From NCBI GenBank assembly GCA_963693285.1, contig OY848917.1:746501-810500 (forward strand): a stretch of 64,000 nucleotides of DNA. Direction: 5' to 3'. Source of the stretch: Xestospongia muta (taxonomy: Eukaryota > Porifera > Demospongiae > Haplosclerida > Petrosiidae). The notes under the pieces were generated by a model. It saw only the letters and a list, made by a program, of their open reading frames with translations, did no database searches and was not told where the DNA came from. Positions within the stretch are counted from its first letter, which is position 1, and the number at the start of each line of letters is the position of its first letter. A program made the translations under genes and the position numbers. Below are positions 40,201 through 49,375 of this stretch, piece by piece.

Positions 40201-41552
40201 GTCCTTCCTATAGTCTTGAAGAGTGTCTGATACCATCTAGTCAAGTCAATGAAGCCATTACTGCTAGTCTTAACGAATTAGTTGTTTCAACTATTGGAGT
40301 AGTTTCAAGAGCTATGTTATTAGGTCGTGATCATGTTATTAATTCCAATGGGTTAAAGAAATTAAAAGTAGCCAATCTTTCTACTAGGGTTGAGCCTTAC
40401 AGTAGAATTTGTCCTGCAGTAATTAATGAACTGTTTGATGAGTCGAAAGCAGATAAAGCTATTTCTTCACAATGTTTTAGTCACATTGTAGCCAATGCTT
40501 CTTATGTAATGGATCTATATGTATCTTCTGGTGAGGATACTTATATGTCTATTAGATGTCACTTAAATAGGTACAGTGTTTTTGCTGGTCGCAATCCTTT
40601 GGTAAGCTAATATATGACCTTATATAATACACTTACTATAATTGTTGTATAGGAAATTGCATATCCTCATTTGACAGAGGACGACATCCTCATTGCCTCT
40701 AAGAAGTTTTTGAATTCTTGTCACTCTTCTTCAGGTTAGTTTATTGCGAGCAAACTTTTAACATTTATATTATCACATGTTAATTTTAGGGTCAAGTGAC
40801 AGACCAGCTGTTGTAAAATATGATTCAAATACCACCAGTACCAAAAATATTCTTGGTATGTCTACAAATACCAATAAAATCATTTTTAATAGTTTTTAAT
40901 CATTTTTAAAATATTACTTGTGTCCTTGATATTCCATGTTTGAATACTTGTACTGCTGACAATACCAATCAATTCTAAGTTGACTTCATATCTAAAATAC
41001 ATGATTCTTTTAATTGAAAATAACAGAATATTACTGTTGTTAAAAATTTGATTGCAATTACAAGATTATTAGAAGACCATTTAGTACATTTTGTTTATTA
41101 AGAAAATGTTATATGGCACACATAGTTTAATATTATTTAATGAGAACAATTGAGAAAAGTCTTCCAAAATTCCTGTTATATCTAATATTCTAAAAGATAT
41201 CAATTTCTTAATAATGTAATTCTCTTGATTTAAATTGTTTTCTTCTTTATTCACAGATCAGGTTCCTGAGAAAATAGATCTTCAGAAGCTTCTTCATCCT
41301 TTGGAGTTTCAATGGAGAATCATTGGAGAAGCACTTAGGATTAAATATGGAGATCTTATGTCACTAGAAACTAATATCTCATATAATGATGCATTAAAAT
41401 TGTCTGGAATGTTGCAATTATGGCTGGATCAAAGGTCAACTGTGGTATCTTGGCGTACAATTATTTCAGCAATCGAGGAACCTCCTGTCAACAATCCTGC
41501 CATAGCAGAAGAGATGCGTCGCTTCTTATCTCAACCCAGCACATTAACATGA
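19244..41552 (+). CDS. Ank-Roc-COR-Death protein, copy 1 (complete)
   Basis: Sixteen exons: 19244-19310, 19847-20709, 21109-21225, 22012-22104, 23477-23584, 25468-25566, 26594-26692, 29126-29236, 30250-30342, 31239-31340, 32388-32489, 35931-36029, 38538-40601, 40653-40734, 40790-40855, 41257-41552. Total 4461 nt, 1486 aa. Start: in-frame TGA 12 nt upstream; A at -3, G at +4. Residues 1-349: Ser/Thr/Pro/Asn-rich, low complexity, PSKKPRM near residue 15 (NLS-like), acidic end SDSDFNSFSDEEDFD. About 350-690: ankyrin repeats (DENTALHWAS, DGWTALHFAA, IGNTPLHYAC). Roc: P-loop GNTTAGKS (730-737), DLAGH (788-792), SHAD (856-859, replacing NKxD, as in ROCO THxD). About 920-1339: COR-like. 1389-1486: Death domain. 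Likely a cytosolic GTP-switched signalling scaffold like DAPK1/MFHAS1 but without a kinase. Introns carry several mobile elements, listed separately. Confidence 0.85.
22348..22823 (+). mobile_element. MITE-like element in intron 4 of copy 1
   Basis: Terminal inverted repeats of about 18 bp: TATAGCGGGTATTATTGG at the left, CCAATAATACCCACTATA at the right, 476 bp apart. Subterminal parts are also partly inverted (TTGACGGTCTGC on the left, GCAGACCGTTAA on the right). No transposase; non-autonomous. The same insertion is in copy 2 at 54674-55148, so it predates the duplication. Confidence 0.85.
24540..25145 (+). repeat. CA-rich repeats and internal duplications in intron 5
   Basis: Several ~330-nt stretches resemble one another (CATACTAGACTGTCCTATGAATA-like and TCACTTTGGTCTA-like motifs), each ending in CACACA tracts; the longest (CA)n is near 25110-25140. 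The paralogous stretch in copy 2 is about 56750-57480. Confidence 0.65.
27642..28878 (+). other. 1.2-kb intron segment absent from copy 2
   Basis: Intron 7 of copy 1 holds this segment between TTGATATACTTA and ATTGACAGAGGATT. In copy 2 these two flanks are joined at about 58575. I see no inverted ends or coding domain (the 63-aa frame at 27828 has no recognisable features), so either an insertion in copy 1 or a deletion in copy 2 is possible. Confidence 0.6.
30588..31403 (+). repeat. Exon-containing direct duplication, unit 1
   Basis: From AAAGAATAGTATTAAATTAT to TATCATAGCTT, including the ankyrin exon 31239-31340. It is repeated with few changes at 31742-32551, including exon 32388-32489. 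The MITE-like element 31404-31741 sits exactly between the two units. Confidence 0.85.
31404..31741 (+). mobile_element. MITE-like element at the exon-duplication junction
   Basis: About 38-bp terminal inverted repeats: TATGGAAGCCGGAGACGGAC at the left pairs with GTCTGTCTTCAGCTTCCATA at the right, continuing inward through CATTCCTATT / AATACGAATG. 338 bp, no transposase. Not seen in copy 2, which lacks the duplicated exons too. Confidence 0.85.
31742..32551 (+). repeat. Exon-containing direct duplication, unit 2
   Basis: Second copy of 30588-31403, carrying ankyrin exon 32388-32489. Both exons are 102 nt, phase 0 to phase 0, so the duplication adds one full repeat (34 aa) without disturbing the frame. 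Confidence 0.85.
33512..34205 (+). repeat. (CTAAAA)n-bearing intron sequence
   Basis: Tracts of CTAAAACTAAAA at about 33519-33545, 34057-34110 and 34135-34195, with TTTTTAGTTTTAG near 33597-33610. A C-rich/A-rich stretch (CCCCCCCTCCCCCAAAAAAC) lies at about 33550. The paralogous region in copy 2 (60228-61400) is expanded. Confidence 0.75.
36972..37388 (+). mobile_element. MITE-like element in intron 12 of copy 1
   Basis: Inverted ends ACTGTATATTGGGAAAC (left, 36973-36989) and GTTTCCCAATATACGGT (right, 37371-37387). Subterminal sequence is rich in TTTGCAAATT / GCAAAATG-like short inverted motifs. About 417 bp with no transposase frame. Confidence 0.8.
37980..38225 (-). mobile_element. Transposase-like remnant (minus strand)
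   Basis: Read on the minus strand from about 38220, the sequence begins TCCGAGTTGAGTTGAGCCC and passes through CACGTTCGTAAAGATGC, matching the plus-strand sequence at 41745-41940 in the same order. One frame gives FVKMQRGKKLRFQT, corresponding to FVKMPSGERLRSQT at the plus-strand copy. It is degraded and frameshifted. It lies just upstream of the Roc-COR exon of copy 1 and points away from it. Confidence 0.65.
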
Positions 41553-41734
41553 TACAAACATTAAAGATGACAAAACAATACTATGTATTTGTTTCAAATA
41601 TATTCTCTCCCATTTTTTGATAGTATGTGTGTAATGCTGCTACTGTTTTGTTACAAACTTATATATTGTTGTTTGTTTTATAAAAGTTGACTACTTAATT
41701 TTAATATTTTATCAAGTCAAACAGAGGGTTGTTG

Positions 41735-42085
41735 GTTTATACTCTGTCGGAGTTGAGTTGGGCCCCTTATTAAAATAAGGTGTTTATGCATGGATGTAAG
41801 GTGACTTACCTATCATATGCAGTTAGTACTGAAGTATTATACATTTTGTGTGATTCATTATTTGTTCACGTGCATGTCATGCGAACACACCACGTTTTCT
41901 CTCGTGTTCGTGAAGATGCCAAGTGGAGAGAGACTGAGATCACAAACCAAGGAGGTTGTTGCGAATGTCTATGACTATTTCGAGGAATTCAACAGCTGTA
42001 AACAGACTCAAGGATCTCTTAAATGAACAGCTGATGCCGCAGGAATTTCGCGTACCAGTATCAAGAGGCTACGAATAAATCATGG
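41735..42085 (+). mobile_element. Transposase-like remnant (plus strand)
   Basis: Starts with CTCTGTCGGAGTTGAGTTGG, then a frame with MPSGERLRSQTKEVVANVYD, NSCKQTQGSLK and, after a stop, TADAAGISRTSIKRLRINHG. The last part looks like a helix-turn-helix DNA-binding segment typical of transposase N-termini (inference; the superfamily is not assigned). No catalytic domain follows. It lies just after the stop codon of copy 1 and mirrors the remnant at 37980-38225. Confidence 0.6.
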
Positions 42086-42431
42086 TAAGGAGGAAAGTAA
42101 ACAAAGATATAGTTGAAGCACGTAAAAGAACCTAGGTCAATTGACAATTCAGTATTACCACATGTTATAATATGTTGTAGTAAGTACAACTCTTCTACCC
42201 TAACAATACATTTGGAATCAATTCATCTGTTTATATATCAGTATATCAATTTATCTATCTCTCTAGCCATTATACATTTATCCAAACATCTCTCCTTCTT
42301 TTAATCTCTCAGTCCAGCTGCAGTCAAAATTTAATTTGTGTCTGTCAGCAGAGTCATAAATTGAATGTACTCATTAATAGGGCCTACATTTTTATTACCA
42401 TATAGATTGATGGGCTAAGTAAACCACATAC

Positions 42432-43096
42432 TTAAACGAGCATGTGTTGTTTATAATCCCACTCTCCACGCATTCCTGCTCGCTATAAAAGGGGGGTGGG
42501 CTGCCCAGAAGAATGTGACGCCTACCAAAGAGTGAGATGGCAGCAATATTCAAACCTAGATATCGTTCTAGATAGTAGCCATACCAACCTGAACAACCCA
42601 CGCAAAACATCTATAATAGTTAGCTCTAGGTACAAACACGTGTTATGTTAATTACACAGTTGATAATATTAGATAATAACTTTTATTGCTGTACTGAATT
42701 ATACATGACAGAATCAAAGATGGTTGACACAAGACCATAGTTGTCTAAATCAGATTGCCCAGCAGGAGTTAGAACTTTTCTAACATGGTCCAACCTTCTC
42801 TTGAACACCTTCTTCCCCTCTAGACTGTCAAAGTCGATCACAAGAGAAAGTCTTACACGTTTTCTACAGTTTGCCATTTCACTACAGAAACTTACACGTA
42901 TCCAAAAAAACGGGAATATCTGGACTGAACATACATATAAAATTAATTAAGCAGCTGTTGCAATAGCTACAGGAAGTGCATATTATGATGTAAACAGGAA
43001 AAGAAACACAGCTCCATTTTTTTGATATTGAAAAGTTTTGTGTGTGCCATTTTGTGGGCAGCCCAGCCCCCTTTTATACTGCGCATGCTCGTTTAA
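42432..43096. mobile_element. Compact inverted-end element with TATA boxes
   Basis: Ends TTAAACGAGCATG (left) and CATGCTCGTTTAA (right), 13-bp perfect inverted repeats. Inside both ends is a second inverted pair: TATAAAAGGGGGGTGGGCTG at 42484 on the plus strand, and the equivalent TATAAAAGGGGGCTGGGCTG on the minus strand from 43078. Each pair looks like an inward-facing TATA promoter. The 665-bp element holds a 64-aa minus-strand frame. It is probably a non-autonomous or small autonomous mobile element; its type is not recognised. Confidence 0.65.
42683..42877 (-). CDS. Small ORF of the compact element, 64 aa
   Basis: Single-exon minus-strand frame starting MANCRKRVRLSLVIDFDSLE, strongly basic at its N-terminus and again at KKVFKRRLDHVRK. 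It does not match a family I recognise. The TATA-like box on the same strand (43078-43071) lies about 195 nt upstream of the ATG. The stop codon (CAA TAA) is part of AATAAA, a canonical polyadenylation signal, directly at the end of the frame. A second, weaker minus-strand frame (42395-42610) follows. The frame is intact, but this is a short ORF, so coding status is uncertain. Confidence 0.4.
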   Translation of the reverse strand: MANCRKRVRLSLVIDFDSLEGKKVFKRRLDHVRKVLTPAGQSDLDNYGLVSTIFDSVMYNSVQQ

Positions 43097-43259
43097 TATA
43101 TGTACATACTTAATATATGTTATGTACATCATATACATAGACTTGACATATTAAATTATATTGATGTATTTACATGGCTTCTCTAGTCAGTTGCTGTCCT
43201 TTCACAATCCCTGTCAGTGTGAACTAATCTCTTCATATTATTACTATACAATTGTACTG

Positions 43260-43772
43260 GTACAATGACTGTAGGTGTAGCTAATAACAATTATTTGATG
43301 GGTGTGGCAATAAATATGTTCTGATTGAACTGAGAGCAATTCATTTCAAAAGGTATGCAACATATTTAATTCAAAATGATGTAATAATGATGTTGTTGTT
43401 TAGTTTAGATGATTATTGTGGGTACCAGATATGGAGAAGTCGGAGGTTTCTGTTGTATATGTATTGTTATTTATTTTGTAACTTAATTTTTTTAAACAGT
43501 TGTCTGGTTGTCTGAAGATTGTCTAGAGATGGATCTTGTAGTCAAGGTATAATGTAAGTATAAATGGATGGATGATAGAGAGATGAATGGATGGATAGAT
43601 AGATTTAGAATTGACAGCTGGTGTTCAATGGATTATTAGAGAGTGATATAGACAGATATATAAATACTTACATTATATAACATATTTTGTTTCTTAGTTA
43701 TTTCCAAAAGAGAATGTAAAATCAGTTGATCTACTGACATTAGGAGAACCAGTTCATATACTTTTTCAGTAA
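43260..43772 (+). pseudogene. Exon-like remnants of the unrecognised gene (copy b)
   Basis: Blocks: 43275-43352 (GVANNNYLMGVAINMF, then TGA); about 43410-43455 (MIIVGTRYGEVGGFC, ending in phase 1); 43500-43546 (FVWLSEDCLEMDLVVK after joining); 43698-43772 (LFPKENVKSVDLLTLGEP, ending FQ and TAA). The last three join with matching phases into a continuous C-terminus. Two homologous blocks recur at 11148-11340 and 45340-45540. I do not recognise the protein. The early stop suggests this copy is broken, but the C-terminal exons look intact. Confidence 0.4.
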
Positions 43773-44785
43773 TACCTCACACAGTAAGCTTTAAGTTTTA
43801 CCTTCATAGTATACTTATAGTGCTGTTTTTGGTTACTATAGATGAACTGAGATCAGTTATAACATACAAGACAAGGTAGAGTCATGAACATCAAATTGAG
43901 AGTTGAGTTACCTTTTTCATAATATGATACATCACATTCACAACCTGACTTATAATCTAAGAGAAGTAAGATAATGATTAAATTCCTTTTCCACTTACCA
44001 ATAGTGTAAGATTTAGTTTAAATGTTTAATAGTAGTGATGTGTTAGTATTTGATATAGACCTTATATCATTATTTGTTAGGATATCCTCACTGTTTTAAT
44101 TGTCCAATGGTTCAATATATTGACACTACTAATAAAGCTAAGTAAGGACAGATGAAAGATAAACAGACAGTTAAAAATGGACGATACAGATGATTAAAGG
44201 ATGGATGGATGGTTTCATGAACAGTTGTCCATACAAATGGATTAATGGATATTATCATTTAGTAAGTGTTGATCCTCCCTTAATGATTTAGGTTGTCTGT
44301 TTATGTGACCTTTGTGTATAGATGTGCCATGTGTTCTCTCTCTGTCTCTCATACTCACTTTCTCTCTCTCATTTTATTCTGGTAATAATCATCAATACAT
44401 CTGTTGCTACATCTTTGTATTAACCAGATCTTGTCATATCCTGGCAGTATTTGTTCTCATTGTCAATATTTGGTTAGAGAATTCTTTTGATCCAAATATA
44501 GAAATATTCTGGACTATTCTCCCTTTTTATCATCAATTAATACAGTGACTGTTAGCAATATTAATGTCTTTATAATAACTATATCTATTTTGTACTTATA
44601 GTTTTTCTGATTATACAGTCAACTCTTTATAATATTCAAGTACTGGTCATGTTAGTTTGTAATACTTAGTTATAATGTTGTTGTTATTTTAAGTCAAAAC
44701 TTAAAACAGGTCAAGATTTAAACTACACTCTAACTCCTCCACTATACAAGATAATCAGGTAATAAAGTTTATTGTTTCAATTGTG
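43773..44785 (+). other. Spacer without recognisable genes
   Basis: AT-rich spacer with GGATGGATGG-like short repeats near 44200 and a CTCTCTCTGTCTCTC tract near 44335-44370. The open frame at 44312-44548 is low-complexity and unconvincing. Confidence 0.45.
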
Positions 44786-45619
44786 GATGTGATTATAGGA
44801 TCAGACAAGTGAGTGGGAGGAGTTTTGATTGTGGTCTTGAATGGCACTAATGTAGTTATGAAGAATGATCCAACCATCAAATGAGTTACAGGTACCTCTT
44901 CTCATTGTCATCTTATCATTTCTTTATCATGCAAATTGTTAGGTGATACTATGTGCTTGAAATATGATGAGTACATATGTTGCTATGGTAACATTTTATA
45001 TAGTTGGGATCTGCTGATCTCCTTTAACTCATCATTCAAACGAGATTAGTAAGTTTGTTTTATATGATATGGTTGTTGTTAACGAGAATTAAACAAGTTA
45101 TACCAACTGGTTTTTTCTTCACTATTTATAAGAATATGTCCTTATTAATAATTATCATTCTAATCTATAGTACTAGCTAGTTAGTTTAAAAGTTGTCACT
45201 ATCAACTGGAGGTACCATATATTTTAGAAGATATCAACTGTTTACCTTCACATGTGTTATCTGTAACTTAACTGTTAAAGGTAGGTATTTATATCACATT
45301 GTTGTACAATTGTATAGGTACATCTCATGATATTGTAGGTATAGTTAATAACAATTATTTGATGGATGTGGCATCAAATGTGTTCTGTAAATGTTGTGGA
45401 ACTGAAAGTAATTCATTTCAAAAGGTATGCAATATATATATAATTCAAAATGATGTAATAATGATATCATTGTTTATTTTAGATGATTATTGTGAGTACC
45501 AGATATGGAGAAGTTGGAGGTTTCTGTTGTGTATGTATTATGATATTGATAACCAAGAACTGATTAGTCAACTGTACAATCTGTTAGATATTGACAATGT
45601 TGTATTTAAAGTAGACTAG
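44786..45619 (+). pseudogene. Exon-like remnants of the unrecognised gene (copy c)
   Basis: Closest paralogue of 10569-11440. The first block (44789-44885) has DVIIGSDK followed by TGA. The second (about 45339-45425) is open and reads GIVNNNYLMDVASNVFCKCC, ending FQK before GTATGC. The third (45481-45527) reads MIIVSTRYGEVGGFCC. A continuous frame 45299-45619 spans the small intron by chance. Upstream and downstream DNA matches 10550-11640 closely, so this belongs to the segmental duplication. Confidence 0.4.
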
Positions 45620-45834
45620 TATATGATGAAGATATTGAAAGAGACACATGAAAAAGGTTAATTTAATTAATTTGTTAGTTAATTAATATCCATAACCTTT
45701 ATCTTATTGTAATATAATTACTTATTAATAATATACAATACTTTGTATATGAAAACTACTCAATGTTTACAACATCATCAGTTTATTATAGAATAATTCA
45801 CTGTATACATGTACATGTGTGTCTCTAAGTAACC

Positions 45835-48200
45835 TGTCTATCCATGGAAACCATTTGTCCATTGATCTGTTTTTCTAGCCAGACATTAAACTGTCCATTC
45901 GTACATTGATCTGTTTGTCTAGCCAGACATTAAACTGTCCATTCGTTCATTCACCTGTTTGTCTAGCCAGACATTAAACTGTCCATTCACCTGTTTGTCT
46001 AGCGAGACATTAAACTGTCCATTCAACTGTTTGTCTAGTTAGACATTAAACTGTCCATTCAAATGTTTGTCTAGTTGGACATTAAACTGTCCATTCGTAC
46101 ATTGATCTGTTTGTCTAGCCAGACATTAAACTGTCCATTCGTTCATTCACCTGTTTGTCTAGCCTGACATTAAACTGTCCATTCAACTGTTTGTCTAGTT
46201 AGACATTAAACTGTCCATTCAAATGTTTGTCTAGTTGGACATTAAACTGTCCATTCGTCCATTCACCTGTTTGTCTAGCCAGACATTAAACTGTCCATTC
46301 GTTCATTCACCTGTTTGTCTAGCCAGACATTAAACTGTCCATTTGTTCATTCACCTGTTTGTCTAACGAGACATTAAACTGTCCATTCGTCCATTCACCT
46401 GTTTGTCTAGCCAGACATTAAACTGTCCATTTGTTCATTCACCTGTTTGTCTAGCCAGACATTAAACTGTCCATTCAACTGTTTGTCTAGTTAGACATTA
46501 AACTGTCCATTCAAATGTTTGTCTAGTTGGACATTAAACTGTCCATTCGTACATTGATCTGTTTGTCTAGCCAGACATTAAACTGTCCATTCGTCCATTC
46601 ACCTGTTTGTCTAGCCAGACATTAAACTGTCCATTTGTCCATTGATCTGTTTGTCTAGCCAGACATTAAACTGTCCATTCAACTGTTTGTCTAGTTAGAC
46701 ATTAAACTGTCCATTCAAATGTTTGTCTAGTGGGACATTAAACTGTCCATTCGTCCATTCACCTGTTTGTCTAGCGAGACATTAAACTGTCCATTCGTCC
46801 ATTGATCTGTTTGTCTAGCCAGACATTAAACTGTCCATTCAACTGTTTGTTTAGTGGGACATTAAACTGTCCATTCGTCCATTAATCTGTTTGTCTAGCC
46901 AGACATTAAACTGTCCATTCATCCATTGATCTGTTTTCTAGCCAGACATTAAACTGTCCATTCAACTGTTTGTCTAGTGGGACATTAAACTGTCCATTTG
47001 TCCATTGATCTGTTTGTCTAGCCGGACATTAAACTGTCCATTCAACTGTTTGTTTAGTGGGACATTAAACTGTCCATTCGTCCATTAATCTGTTTGTCTA
47101 GGCAGACATTAAACTGTCCATTCATCCATTGATCTGTTTGTCTAGCCAGACATTAAACTGTCCATTCAACTGTTTGTCTAGCTGGACATTAAACTGTCCA
47201 TTTGTCCATTGATCTGTTTGTCTAGCCGGACATTAAACTGTCCATTCAACTGTTTGTCTAGTTAGACATTAAACTGTCCATTCAAATGTTTGTCTAGCGA
47301 GACATTAAACTGTCCATTCGTCCATTCACCTGTTTGTCTAGCCAGACATTAAACTGTCCATTCAACTGTTTGTCTAGTTAGACATTAAACTGTCCATTCA
47401 AATGTTTGTCTAGTTGGACATTAAACTGTCCATTCGTACATTGATCTGTTTGTCTAGCCAGACATTAAACTGTCCATTCGTCCATTCACCTGTTTGTCTA
47501 GCCAGACATTAAACTGTCCATTTGTCCATTGATCTGTTTGTCTAGCCAGACATTAAACTGTCCATTCAACTGTTTGTCTAGTTAGACATTAAACTGTCCA
47601 TTCAAATGTTTGTCTAGTGGGACATTAAACTGTCCATTCGTCCATTTACCTGTTTGTCTAGCGAGACATTAAACTGTCCATTCGTCCATTGATCTGTTTG
47701 TCTAGCCAGACATTAAACTGTCCATTCAACTGTTTGTTTAGTGGGACATTAAACTGTCCATTCGTCCATTAATCTGTTTGTCTATCCAGACATTAAACTG
47801 TCCATTCATCCATTGATCTGTTTGTCTAGCCAGACATTAAACTGTCCATTCAACTGTTTGTCTAGCTGGACATTAAACTGTCCATTTGTCCATTGATCTG
47901 TTTGTCTAGCCAGACATTAAACTGTCCATTCAACTGTTTGTTTAGTGGGACATTAAACTGTCCATTCATCCATTGATCTGTTTGTCTAGCCGGACATTAA
48001 ACTGTCCATTCGTCCATTGATCTGTTTGTCTAGCCAGATATTAAACTGTCCATTCGTCCATTAATCTGTTTGTCTAGCTGGACATTAAACTGTCCATTCG
48101 TCCATTAATCTGTCTGTCTAGTTGGACATTAAACTGTCCATTCGTCCATTGATCTGTCTGTCTAGCCAGACATTAAACTGTCCATTCATCCATTAATCTA
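45835..48200 (+). repeat. Minisatellite B, ~45/30-bp units with higher-order pattern
   Basis: More than 50 units of the family seen at 11640-12825 (GACATTAAACTGTCCATTC core). Long units contain TCCATTGATCTG or TTCATTCACCTG; short units contain CAACTGTTTGTCTAG or AAATGTTTGTCTAG. Blocks of several units recur as a set: for example the series at 46480-46740 is repeated almost exactly at 47350-47630, indicating higher-order amplification. It is twice the length of the paralogous array. Confidence 0.95.
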
Positions 48201-48339
48201 TGTATTCACTCATATTTTAAATGAAGTATGACATGACCCAATTCAGTTCTCATATTGTAGAAAATTAACAAACTAAAATAAACCAACATATTACAAACTG
48301 TTTATTATTTATTAATGAATATTAATATGTTGATAAATA

Positions 48340-48535
48340 CATTGATAGATGTACTGTAGCATATGACATATGTTGTTATATTACATGTATTGTAGTATAT
48401 GACATGTGTTGTTATATTACATGTATTGTAGTATATGACATATGTTGTTATATTACATGTATTGTAGTATATGACATGTGTTTTGTGTATTACATTTACT
48501 GTAGCATATGACATGTGTTGTTATATTACATATAC
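48340..48535 (+). repeat. ~50-bp tandem repeat, four to five units
   Basis: Units of TGTAGTATATGACATGTGTT followed by GTTATATTACATGTAT. The paralogous site in the first unit (about 12985-13015) holds a single copy, so the expansion happened after the duplication. Confidence 0.9.
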
Positions 48536-49041
48536 TTTGTCACTTAGTTAACCACACCCATTTAACCACTAAACATGTAAACAGATACTTATGAAGTACT
48601 TTATATAAGAGAGTACATTTCCTGTTATGATAATATACTCACTATATTGTTTATACACTGTAGTACAGGAGATATATTCTATAAACACTAAACTACCATA
48701 CCTTATACACTGTAGTACAGTAGATATATTATATAAACACTAAACTACTATACCTTCTCAATAAAAGATTGGACATATTATATCATTGGTTAATTTATTG
48801 TAATGTGAAGTCTTAAATAGAGTAATAATGGTTATTTTGTGGAGCATACTCTATTTTATGTCTATCTCCATCAATTATAACTTAGAACCTACCCCCATCT
48901 ATTATTACATAGAACCTGCCTGCATTTATTATTGCATAGCTCCACTCACTTTATTATTACGTTTAGCCTACACTTAGTCCACTATTACTACTTAGAACCT
49001 ATTGCCAACTGTTATTACTTAGACCCTATGTCATGTCAGCA

Positions 49042-49233
49042 CTCAAACAAGATCAGAGTAATAATGGCAGTATAATATGTAGTAACAATGTATTAGAATT
49101 CACAGCCACATTAATTTTAACCCTGTATTAAGACAATACCTTTATAATTACTATTATAACAATATGTCCTCAATTATGTTACTATTATATAAATGATGTC
49201 CACACTGCCATTACTACTGTGGTCTTGTTTGAG
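49042..49233 (+). repeat. Fold-back inverted repeat (copy b)
   Basis: Paralogue of 13470-13662: arms begin CTCAAACAAGATCAG and end GGTCTTGTTTGAG, loop about 125 nt. Confidence 0.7.
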
Positions 49234-49375
49234 ATAGTTTGATATCATCACTACCTTTTATATAGTTTTTATTATTAACTTGTATAATTATAAATGTATC
49301 ATGTCAATTAATATAATATTATATAGTCATTGATATTAGAGCATCCTTTATAATTATATTGTTGTTCTATTACAG

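Noticed and set aside
45835..48200. Regularly spaced repeats that could suggest a CRISPR array
   Set aside because: Units are adjacent and degenerate, with no unique spacers, in intron-rich eukaryotic DNA. This is a minisatellite.
48305..48514. Minus-strand repetitive 69-aa frame
   Set aside because: It is a translation of the 50-bp tandem repeat.
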